NCBI GenBank assembly: GCA_910588185.1
Contig: CAJUQR010000009.1
Location: 1-63,627, forward strand
Direction of reading: 5' to 3'
Origin: an uncultured Peptostreptococcaceae bacterium
GTDB lineage: Bacteria; Bacillota; Clostridia; Peptostreptococcales; Anaerovoracaceae
Length of the DNA: 63,627 nucleotides
Shown: positions 8,750-16,346 of the stretch, one piece after another
Numbering within the stretch: the first letter of the stretch is position 1
Layout of the letters: every line of letters starts with the position of its first letter
Translations under genes and position numbers: made by a program
The notes under the pieces: model-generated
The model's input: only the letters and a program-made list of their open reading frames with translations
Told to the model about the DNA's origin: nothing
Database searches by the model: none

Positions 8750-9587
8750 TGAATTTATTTACAGATGGTTCCATTTCTTTATATGATGGAAAGACCATGT
8801 AGATATTTGTTTTGAGAGAGTCGTTATTTGTGATGCCCTTTGATACAAGAGAGTCATCAATATTATTATTTATAACGGAACTGGGCAGTATAGATATGCC
8901 CATTCCGTTCTCTGCCATTGATAAAGCAGTTCTGTTGTCGTCGCATATAAAGTGATAGTCTAAGCAAGTATGGTTGTCTACATCTGCTGCAAAATCGATA
9001 AAATTTTTCCATCTTCTTACGGTTATTATAGGCATATCTCTCAGTTCTTTAATTGATATTTCATTCTTGATTGTCTTGTCAAAAAAATGCTTTTTTCCTA
9101 ATGCAACTAAACAATCTTCCTCCAATTTTATAGAGGAAAAGTGAGAGTCTATTTCAAAAGGCGTTCTTATGAACACTATGTCCAGCATTATATTTTTTAG
9201 GAGTTCTAAAAGCTCAAACGTATTTTTTTCTGTTATTTCAAAATTCACCAGATTATCTTTTCTGAAGTTTTTCATGTATTCGAGCGAATAGTCTACCAGT
9301 GAAGTTGTCATGCCAAGACGTATTATATTGGTATCTGCAGTCAGTTCGCGGACAATTAGATCATTATACGAAATTAAAGAAGCAGCTCTGTTGTAAAGGA
9401 GCTGTCCTTTTTTTGTAAGCGTAACGCCTTTTGAAGAACGTTCAAACAGTTCAGTTCCAAGTTCATACTCAAGAGATTTTAATTGGCGGCTTAACGGCGG
9501 CTGAGATATGTGAAGTGATTCGGCGGCTTTACAGATCGAGCCATTTTCGGCAATCTTCATAAAATTTTTTAATACTCTGATGTCCAT
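8715..9587 (-). CDS. LysR-family transcriptional regulator
   Basis: A 290-residue LTTR. The N-terminal winged helix-turn-helix is typical (residues 1-60, with ENGSICKAAESLHISQPPLSRQL), followed by an effector-binding domain resembling that of CbbR/CynR-type regulators. The ATG at 9587 follows a GAGGT ribosome binding site; the longer open frame upstream lacks one. It diverges from the permease gene at 9757 with a 169-bp intergenic region that contains a T-N11-A palindrome at 9667-9681, the expected LysR operator. It is the likely regulator of the 9757-15739 transport and amidohydrolase genes. Its 3' end overlaps the convergent ABC gene by 35 nt. Confidence 0.92.
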   Translation of the reverse strand: MDIRVLKNFMKIAENGSICKAAESLHISQPPLSRQLKSLEYELGTELFERSSKGVTLTKKGQLLYNRAASLISYNDLIVRELTADTNIIRLGMTTSLVDYSLEYMKNFRKDNLVNFEITEKNTFELLELLKNIMLDIVFIRTPFEIDSHFSSIKLEEDCLVALGKKHFFDKTIKNEISIKELRDMPIITVRRWKNFIDFAADVDNHTCLDYHFICDDNRTALSMAENGMGISILPSSVINNNIDDSLVSKGITNNDSLKTNIYMVFPSYKEMEPSVNKFINFVLGSPHIL

Positions 9588-9666
9588 TGGTTTACCTCGC
9601 CAATAAAAGGAATAAAAACTACTTATAGTTATCGAAAAGTATACCATTTATATTTTTATGCCAGTC

Positions 9667-9681
9667 ATACTAAAAAGGTAT
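9667..9681. promoter_or_regulatory. Probable LysR operator between the lysR gene and the permease gene
   Basis: ATAC-N7-GTAT fits the LysR T-N11-A rule and lies in the divergent intergenic region. A related GGTATTACC/AAGGTATT pattern follows at 9676-9703. Confidence 0.5.
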
Positions 9682-9756
9682 TACCACATGATATTAAGGT
9701 ATTGTTAATGCAGGGCATCAGCGTGTTAAAATTTTTTTGAAGGGATGTAGAAAATT

Positions 9757-11268
9757 ATGACAGAATTTTTATTAGCGTTATTGCCTATAGCTGCATTATT
9801 AATATGTTTGTTGGTATTGAATTTATCTGCCAAGCATTCTGCTTCGATAGCATTTTTAATAGCATTGGCTGAATTTGTAATTTGGTTTAAACCGGGAATT
9901 GAAGGGATAAGAATAACTTTAAGCAAAGGCATGATAATGGCAGTGTTTGTAGGACTTATTGCTCTTGGTGCAATGCTTCTTTACAACTTGGTTGATATAT
10001 CCGGAGGCTTTGGAGTTATCAATAATTTTCTGTCAAAGATTTTTAAAGATGAATTTGCATTGTTCATAATGATAACGTGGACATTTTCAGCATTTTTACA
10101 AGGGATTGCAGGATATGGACTGCCAGCTGTAATAGCTACCACTATACTTATAAAATCCGGATTTGATGTAGCCAAATCGGCGGCAGCATCACTACTTGGA
10201 CATTCATGGGCGATAACTTTCGGTTCGATGGGCTCTTCCATATTTGCCATAGATTTGGTAACAGATTCACCTATAAAAGAGATATTGGTTAAGATGTCAA
10301 GCTTTGGATCTATAGGCATGCTGTGCTGCGGCCTTGGTGTATGTTTCATCTACGGAGGAGTTAAAGCATTGCTCAAAGGACTTAAATACATAGTTCCTAC
10401 ATGGATTGTTATGACCATTGCACTTGTAATAATGGCAAAAATGGAAATGGTTTCTGTAATAGGCTTTGTAACAGGAATGATAGGCGTTGCGGTGATGATC
10501 ATTCTCCATAAAGTATTTAATAAAAAAGACAGCAGTAGTGGAGAAAAGATTAACGACAAAAAGAGCCTTTTGAATAGTGTAATGCCTTACATAATGGTAA
10601 TCGTAATGTCCATTGGATTTTTCATAATTAATCCCGGACTAAAGCTTTCATTCTCTTTTTCGGGATATGAAACTGCACTTGGGGCAGTTGTGGCAGCTGA
10701 AGAAGATTATGTAACTTTTAATATTTTAAAATATCCATTTACGATAATTTTGATAACAACTGTTGTGAGTGTTATATATTACTGCAAAATCAATTTAATG
10801 AAGAGAAAAGATATAAACACCATAGTAAAAGCCACAGTTAAAAAAATAAAGTCCACCGAGATTACTTTGCTGCTGTTATTATGCACTGCATCGATAATGA
10901 TGGACTCGGGAATGACTACAATATTGTCTACTACAATAGTTGAGTTTGCGGGAAAAGGCTACGCATTTATGTCTTCTGTAATAGGAATGCTTGGAGCGTT
11001 TATAACAGGAAGTAATACTAATGCAAACATATTGTTTGGCTCTTTGCAGGAAACAGCAGCACTTTCTCTTGGCATAGCTCCGGCTGTAATATGTGCGGTA
11101 CAATCTGTATCTGCTTCGGTGGGAGGCGCTATAGGACCTACAACTACAGCATTGGTAGCTGCAACCGCAGATAAATCAGGAAAAGAATCGGAGATATATA
11201 GATATACATTGGTCCCTACTATAATAACAGCAGTAATTTTAGGCCTTTTGGCGTTACCGGCAGTATAG
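9757..11268 (+). CDS. LctP/L-lactate-permease-family transporter
   Basis: A 503-residue protein with about 12-14 hydrophobic segments, matching the lactate permease (LctP) family: the block GHSWAITFGSMGSS near residues 148-161 and the asparagine-rich ITGSNTNANILFGSLQ block near residues 409-424. The family moves lactate, glycolate and similar hydroxy-acids with protons. It is somewhat shorter than the ~550-residue E. coli protein. It stands divergent from the LysR gene and ahead of a TAXI-TRAP system, so the locus has two unrelated carboxylate carriers. The actual substrate is unknown. Confidence 0.85.
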   Translation: MTEFLLALLPIAALLICLLVLNLSAKHSASIAFLIALAEFVIWFKPGIEGIRITLSKGMIMAVFVGLIALGAMLLYNLVDISGGFGVINNFLSKIFKDEFALFIMITWTFSAFLQGIAGYGLPAVIATTILIKSGFDVAKSAAASLLGHSWAITFGSMGSSIFAIDLVTDSPIKEILVKMSSFGSIGMLCCGLGVCFIYGGVKALLKGLKYIVPTWIVMTIALVIMAKMEMVSVIGFVTGMIGVAVMIILHKVFNKKDSSSGEKINDKKSLLNSVMPYIMVIVMSIGFFIINPGLKLSFSFSGYETALGAVVAAEEDYVTFNILKYPFTIILITTVVSVIYYCKINLMKRKDINTIVKATVKKIKSTEITLLLLLCTASIMMDSGMTTILSTTIVEFAGKGYAFMSSVIGMLGAFITGSNTNANILFGSLQETAALSLGIAPAVICAVQSVSASVGGAIGPTTTALVAATADKSGKESEIYRYTLVPTIITAVILGLLALPAV

Positions 11269-11286
11269 ATACAAATAAGTTATAGG

Positions 11287-11308
11287 TCGGTTTAGAAAAC
11301 CGTTCTAT
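11287..11308 (+). terminator. Short hairpin after the LctP-like gene
   Basis: CGGTTT (11288-11293) and AAACCG (11297-11302) form a small stem followed by TTCTAT. It is weak, so read-through towards the TAXI gene is likely. Two CATTACC motifs at 11321-11362 lie between it and the next start. Confidence 0.35.
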
Positions 11309-11401
11309 ATAAAAGGTCACATTACCATCGGTTTTAGGCAATGTAAAATTTCATTACCGGAGGTAAGAGTTTATCAACAGAAAAATGAAGGAGGGCTTAT
11401 T

Positions 11402-12397
11402 ATGAAGCTTAAAAAAGCAGTAGCAGTTGTATTAGCTGCCAGCATGTTATTACTGGCATTTACCGGATGCAGTAAAGACAAAGAGTCTGACGCTGACGGT
11501 CCTAAGCAGTACACAATGGGAACCATGAATGCGACAGGAGGGTATATGATGCTCGGAACGGCAGTCGCACAAATTGTAAATACCAACATTGATAACATGA
11601 ACCTTACTCCGGTTACAAGCCCAAGAGGAAGTGTTGAAAACGTTGAGACTGTTCAGAGCGGCGAAAGAGAGTTCGGCATTGCATCTTCCAACGTATGTAA
11701 GGACGGCTGGGAAGTAAGAGCTGACTTTAGCGAAAAGACAGATAACGTTTACGGATGGTTCTGTGCTCATTACGGAATCACTTGGTCTATAGCTCTTGAA
11801 TCTTCCGGAATCAAGGAATGGAAAGACTTTGAAGGTAAAAAGGTAGCAATTGGTGCTCCTGGCGGTAATGATGCTTATTTGGCAGAGAATATTTTCTTCC
11901 CTATGGCAGGAGTAGATGTAAGCAAGGTTAATATCGAGTACTTAACAATGTCAGAAGCTCTCACTCAGATGAAAGACGGACATATAGACGCTTATATAGG
12001 AACTGCTGCGCCGGGACTTGCAAGCATGGTTGACATGGCAAGCTCACGTGATACAAGATTTGTACCTATGTCACAAGAAGCAATTGATAAGTGCTTGGAA
12101 GCATATCCTGAGTTTATTGAAATGCCTATGGTAAAAGAAGATGTTCCCGGAATTATCATGGATACAGATTCTTGTCCTACAGTTGCTATGAAGCACATCG
12201 TAATCGTTAACAAAGATGTACCTGAAAGCGTTATGTACGATATGACAAAGGCTGTTTTCGAGAATTTAGAGGAGATATATGCAGTAAAAGGCGAATTCAA
12301 ATGTATAACTCTTGAAGATGCTTTGAATGGTATGCCTATAGAAGTTCATCCAGGCGCAATGAAATACTTTAAAGAAAAAGGAATCGAAATTAAATAA
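11402..12397 (+). CDS. TAXI-family TRAP transporter substrate-binding lipoprotein
   Basis: Extracellular binding component of a TRAP transporter of the TAXI type. It has a lipoprotein signal with Cys at residue 23 (lipobox FTGC). Family blocks follow: TMGTMNATGGYMMLGTAVA and EFGIASSNV, then a GKKVAIGAPGGNDAY stretch and GHIDAYIGTAAPG. Length 331 aa is typical. The membrane component is the next gene, separated by a hairpin that could lower permease expression relative to the binding protein. TAXI substrates are often glutamate or other carboxylates, but the ligand is unknown here. An AAGGAGGGC ribosome binding site sets the start. Confidence 0.92.
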   Translation: MKLKKAVAVVLAASMLLLAFTGCSKDKESDADGPKQYTMGTMNATGGYMMLGTAVAQIVNTNIDNMNLTPVTSPRGSVENVETVQSGEREFGIASSNVCKDGWEVRADFSEKTDNVYGWFCAHYGITWSIALESSGIKEWKDFEGKKVAIGAPGGNDAYLAENIFFPMAGVDVSKVNIEYLTMSEALTQMKDGHIDAYIGTAAPGLASMVDMASSRDTRFVPMSQEAIDKCLEAYPEFIEMPMVKEDVPGIIMDTDSCPTVAMKHIVIVNKDVPESVMYDMTKAVFENLEEIYAVKGEFKCITLEDALNGMPIEVHPGAMKYFKEKGIEIK

Positions 12398-12416
12398 TTT
12401 ACGCATTTGCCCAATA

Positions 12417-12470
12417 GAGCTGCCGCAGGATTGTTTTGCTTAAGCTTACAAGAGCGGCAGCTCCTGTTTT
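12417..12470 (+). terminator. Attenuator hairpin between TRAP binding protein and permease
   Basis: GAGCTGCCGC (12417-12426) pairs perfectly with GCGGCAGCTC (12454-12463) and is followed by CTGTTTT. It lies between two genes of one transport system, so it probably gives partial termination that favours the binding protein. Confidence 0.65.
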
Positions 12471-12493
12471 ATAAAAATAGGAGGATCGGAAAC

Positions 12494-14479
12494 TTGGAAA
12501 ATAATTTAAACGAAAATACGAAGCCAAGAGAAGAAACACCAAAATCCGGAAATGAGGGGATTTTAGCCAAGCTAAACGACGGCTCCATAGGCGCAGTAGA
12601 TGACGTTAAACTTAAAGGTGCTAATAATAATAAAATTATAAATATATTATTCACTATAGTTAGTATAGGAATTGTCTTATACACTTTATATATAGGCATA
12701 TTCGGAATGCCTACTGTAATGGTACATAGAATATCTCATGTGTGCGTAATATTGTTTGCTGCACCTATGGTTTATCCATCAAAGATATTCAAAGAAGGCA
12801 CGAAGATTGAACTCATATTTAATATTTTCTGTACCGCTGTCGGAATTATATCGGCATTATATGCTCTTGCCAACTGGATGAGATTCTTCAGTTACAGTTT
12901 GAATACTTTAGACATAATAATGTTATCCATACTCGTAGTTGCAGTTCTTGAATCTACCAGAAGAGCGATAGGTATACCTATGGTTATCATAGCTTTTGTG
13001 GCAATTGTTTATTGCTTGGTAGGACCGTATATGCCTGGCGCTCTTGCACATAAGGGATATACATTTGAAAGAATTATCAACATGATATGCGTAGGAACTG
13101 AAGGATTATTCAGTTCAACTCTTGGAACTGCTTCTGTAGAAATTGCTGCATTTTTGATATTTTCAGCTCTACTCCAGGCAAGCGGCGCATTACAGTATTT
13201 TATGAGACTGGCATTTTCGGTAGCAGGAGGATATACTGGAGGTCCTGCAAAGGTAGCAGTTATATCCAGTGCCATGATGGGAACCGTTTCGGGAAGTACT
13301 GTTGCCAATGTTACAGCCACTGGTTCAATAACTATTCCTTTAATGAAGATGATGGGCTTCAAACCTCAGTATGCAGGCAGTGTTGAAGCAGTATCTTCTG
13401 CAGGCGGTTCCATCACCCCTCCAGTATTAGGAGCGACGGCATTTTTGATTGCAGAATTTCTTGATATAAGTTATTGGGAAGTAGCTGTAGCAGCCATAAT
13501 ACCTGCTATATTGTATTATGTAAGCTTGTTCAATTCAGTTCATGTAAAGAGTGTTAAAGAAGGTCTTACAGGGCTTCCTAAGGAAGAACTGCCAAGCAAG
13601 CGTGAGTCACTGAAAGATGCTATCTTCTTAATCTTGCCTATAGTAATATTGATTGTACTTATGGCAATGCAATTCTCTGCTCTTATGGCAGCCATATACT
13701 CAACTTTGGCACTCTTGGTAGTTACCAACTTTAAGAAAGAGACAAGGCTGAATTTGCAGATATTAAGAAAAACTTGCAGAATGGCGCTTAAATCAATGCT
13801 TGCAGTATCCGCAGCTTGTGCTTCGGCAGGTGTAATTATAGCTACTTTAAGCATGACAGGTTTGGGACAAAAGGTAGGAGCTATCATCACAGAGTTTTCA
13901 GGCGGAAATCTTCTTGTAGCTTTGATACTTACCCAGCTTGCAGCGTTGCTGCTTGGAACTGGTCTTGTAACTCCTGCTACATATACATTGCTTGCAGTAT
14001 TGTGTGCACCTGCCCTCATAGATTTGGGAGCTTCACCTATTGCAGCGCATTTGTTCATATTCCATTTTGCTATACTGGGAACTCTGACACCGCCTGTATC
14101 TTTGGCAGCATTTGCAGCAGCAGGTATTGCAGGTTCAAATCCTATGAAGACAGGATTGACAGCTTTGAAACTAGCACTGCCGGGATTCTTGATTCCGTAT
14201 TTCTTCGTAATGAATCCGACATTAGTTGGGCAAGGAGAATGGATAGCGATAGCAATAGATATGGTTACGGCTATAATCGGTGTGTTCTTTATGGATTATG
14301 CCCTTGAAGGCTATATCAAACATAAGCTTAATGTGGTCATGAGAGTGATGTGTATAGCATCAGGAATACTCCTTATATATCCAAACTATGCTATTTCGGC
14401 AGTAGGACTTGGAATCGCCGTTGCAGTTGTAATAATTGAGAGACTTACAAGAAAAAAAGGAAGCACTGAGGCAGTTTAA
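12494..14479 (+). CDS. TRAP transporter fused permease (DctQ-DctM type)
   Basis: Membrane component of the TAXI-TRAP system, with the small 4-helix and large 12-helix subunits fused in one chain as usual for TAXI systems. Hydrophobic segments run from about residue 45 to 655. The DctM-like repeats SSAMMGTVSGSTVANV and AGSVEAVSSAGGSITPPV are clear. A longer frame begins within the upstream hairpin, but TTG at 12494 lies 9 nt after AGGAGG and gives 661 residues, so it is preferred. The soluble N-terminal ~40 residues are rich in Asn, Lys and Glu. Confidence 0.9.
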   Translation: MENNLNENTKPREETPKSGNEGILAKLNDGSIGAVDDVKLKGANNNKIINILFTIVSIGIVLYTLYIGIFGMPTVMVHRISHVCVILFAAPMVYPSKIFKEGTKIELIFNIFCTAVGIISALYALANWMRFFSYSLNTLDIIMLSILVVAVLESTRRAIGIPMVIIAFVAIVYCLVGPYMPGALAHKGYTFERIINMICVGTEGLFSSTLGTASVEIAAFLIFSALLQASGALQYFMRLAFSVAGGYTGGPAKVAVISSAMMGTVSGSTVANVTATGSITIPLMKMMGFKPQYAGSVEAVSSAGGSITPPVLGATAFLIAEFLDISYWEVAVAAIIPAILYYVSLFNSVHVKSVKEGLTGLPKEELPSKRESLKDAIFLILPIVILIVLMAMQFSALMAAIYSTLALLVVTNFKKETRLNLQILRKTCRMALKSMLAVSAACASAGVIIATLSMTGLGQKVGAIITEFSGGNLLVALILTQLAALLLGTGLVTPATYTLLAVLCAPALIDLGASPIAAHLFIFHFAILGTLTPPVSLAAFAAAGIAGSNPMKTGLTALKLALPGFLIPYFFVMNPTLVGQGEWIAIAIDMVTAIIGVFFMDYALEGYIKHKLNVVMRVMCIASGILLIYPNYAISAVGLGIAVAVVIIERLTRKKGSTEAV

Positions 14480-14494
14480 GGAACAGGTGATTGT

Positions 14495-15739
14495 ATGAGC
14501 AATGTACTTATAAAACACGTAAATATAGTTGATTCTGTAAGCGGAGTCAGAAAAGATAAAAACGTCTTTATAGAAGATGGAAAGATTAAGAGTATATTTG
14601 GAAATTCAGATGCAATGCCTGAGGCTGATGAAGTTTTAGATGTTGACGGCAAGTGGCTTATGCCCGGTATGATAGATATGCATGTCCATATGACGGCTGA
14701 AACAGGTATAGATAAGTCTGGGATGTCCGGAGGAATATGGCGTATGTGTACTACGTCACCTCTTAAGGCAATGCACTTTCTGAATAATTCTCAAAAGGCT
14801 ATGATGTCTGGGTTTACCACACTCAGAAATTGCGGACATACGACTTATTATACTCCAGAGGATGTTGCTGTAAGGGACGCCATAAAAAAAGAGCTTGTAG
14901 TTGGACCGAATATTGTTGCTTGCGCAGGATATATAACGATGACTGCCGGTCATGGGGATTTGTCAACAAATAGAAATATAAGAAGACTTCCGGAGTACAA
15001 TATAGGTGAAAGATGTTTTAACGGAGTCTGGGGCTGTGTCGAAGGAGTCAGGGAGAAAATAAGACACGGCGCAGATTTCATAAAAGTTATGGCATCAGGA
15101 GGCATGGGTTCTAGCGGTGATGAGCCCGAATGGCCTAACTATACTGTGGAGGAACTTACTGCAATAGTCAATGAAGCGCATTCATTGTATAGAAAAACTG
15201 CTGCACACACTCACAGCACAGAGGCGTCAAGAAGGTGTATTGAGGCAGGTATAGACACCATCGAACACGGCTGCGGTTTAAATGATGAAATGTGTGAGAA
15301 GATGGCAGAAAAAGGTCTATTTTTGATACCTACAATGAGAGTTGTTAATCAGCTTCTTGAAAGCAATGACAGAGAAGAAAGAGAAAAAGCCGAGAAAATG
15401 GCAGCTATCCATGACGGCGCCCTTTATGCGGCAATGCGTAACGGAGTAAAGATTGGATACGGAACAGACACTATAAATGCATTGAAGCATGGTGAGAACG
15501 GCTTGGAAATTTTAAGTATGCAAGAATATGGTATGAGCAGCAAACAAATATTTGATGCGGCTACATATATATCTGCTCAGGCACTGGGAAGAGAAAATGA
15601 GATTGGCCTTGTGCAAGAGGGCATGAATGCAGATTTGATAGTAGTAGACGAAAACCCACTGGAAAAAATGGAAATCTTAGCCTACGGTGACAATGTAAAA
15701 AAAGTAATCGTAAATGGCAAGGTGGTAAAGAATAAATAG
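14495..15739 (+). CDS. Metal-dependent amidohydrolase (imidazolonepropionase/prolidase-like)
   Basis: A 414-residue cytoplasmic amidohydrolase-superfamily enzyme. Metal ligands are recognisable: HVH at residues 63-65, the FIKV lysine near residue 198 likely to be carbamylated, AHTHS, TIEHGC, and the GTDT aspartate near residue 327. The family hydrolyses amide or cyclic amide bonds in substrates such as imidazolonepropionate or Xaa-Pro dipeptides. It is 15 nt behind the TRAP permease gene and ends at a strong terminator, so it probably acts on the imported compound. The substrate cannot be assigned from sequence. Confidence 0.88.
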   Translation: MSNVLIKHVNIVDSVSGVRKDKNVFIEDGKIKSIFGNSDAMPEADEVLDVDGKWLMPGMIDMHVHMTAETGIDKSGMSGGIWRMCTTSPLKAMHFLNNSQKAMMSGFTTLRNCGHTTYYTPEDVAVRDAIKKELVVGPNIVACAGYITMTAGHGDLSTNRNIRRLPEYNIGERCFNGVWGCVEGVREKIRHGADFIKVMASGGMGSSGDEPEWPNYTVEELTAIVNEAHSLYRKTAAHTHSTEASRRCIEAGIDTIEHGCGLNDEMCEKMAEKGLFLIPTMRVVNQLLESNDREEREKAEKMAAIHDGALYAAMRNGVKIGYGTDTINALKHGENGLEILSMQEYGMSSKQIFDAATYISAQALGRENEIGLVQEGMNADLIVVDENPLEKMEILAYGDNVKKVIVNGKVVKNK

Positions 15740-15744
15740 TTTCA

Positions 15745-15788
15745 AAGTGAAAGAACCTCTTATTTTGCGGAGGTTCTTTTACTTTTTT
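15745..15788 (+). terminator. Strong terminator after the amidohydrolase gene
   Basis: A 15-bp stem with one mismatch runs from AAGTGAAAGAACCTC (15745-15759) to GAGGTTCTTTTACTT (15770-15784), followed by T6. It closes the LctP/TRAP/amidohydrolase unit. Confidence 0.88.
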
Positions 15789-15942
15789 ACCGTGAGGGGC
15801 GGGTGTGTTTGGAATGCTGTAAATTTTGAAAGTTTTTGTTTGATTTACAGCATAAAGCGGAGAGGTTGTTGCATATATTTCGTCAGAATTTTAAAATTTT
15901 ACAACATTGACAGATTTGGACACAGTTTTTTGGTACAATATC

Positions 15943-16118
15943 GCTGAAATGTTGTAATTTTGCGACCAAATATCGAAAATTTACAATATTTACCCTGTCA
16001 AAACAGGTGGATTACGGGGATTCACTTACTTTTTTCAAGGTGGACTTCGGCTTGTTGGCAAGTTAGCGCGCAAAGAAGAATTTTGACAACAGTTTTTGCA
16101 AAAACTGTTGTCTTTTTT
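15943..16118 (+). ncRNA. Candidate non-coding RNA or attenuated leader with intrinsic terminator
   Basis: The ~600-bp gap before the GTPase gene has no convincing gene but contains structure. There is an extended -10-like TGGTACAAT near 15933-15941, small hairpins such as CCTGT-CAAA-ACAGG near 15992-16006 and CTTG-TTGG-CAAG near 16051-16062, and a strong terminator, GACAACAGTTTTT (16085-16097) with AAAAACTGTTGTC (16100-16112) then T6. Complementary ACAACATT (about 15901-15908) and AATGTTGT (about 15948-15955) flank the presumed start. It could be a small RNA of ~170 nt or an attenuator for the downstream gene. No Rfam family is recognised. Confidence 0.35.
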
Positions 16119-16217
16119 AATAAAATTTTGTAAGTTGTACAACATTCGACATAATTCGACGAAATCATATGCATATAATCTCATATTTGTTGACAATTTA
16201 AAAGAAAACAATAAAAA

Positions 16218-16298
16218 ATGGCAACAATTCATCAAGAAAGTAATTTAAACAGTATGCAGTTGTCAATCGGCAATGAAATACCGGTAGCACTTGCATGA
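16218..16298 (+). CDS. Possible 26-residue leader peptide before the GTPase gene
   Basis: A short frame starts ATG-GCA-ACA and ends TGA, 48 nt before the GTPase gene. It lies just downstream of a TTGACA -35-like hexamer at about 16190. The ribosome binding site is poor (AAAAGAAAA) and it may be chance. It is listed because ribosomal-protection genes of the tet(M) type are known to use short leader ORFs. Confidence 0.2.
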   Translation: MATIHQESNLNSMQLSIGNEIPVALA

Positions 16299-16346
16299 CA
16301 AAAGCTCAGGTAATATAATTAAAAAAAGAACTTTTGTGAGGTCTAT

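Noticed and set aside
15943..16118. Assignment of the structured region as 6S RNA or SRP RNA.
   Set aside because: Conserved sequence signatures of either RNA could not be found by eye; only a generic ncRNA/leader call is supported.
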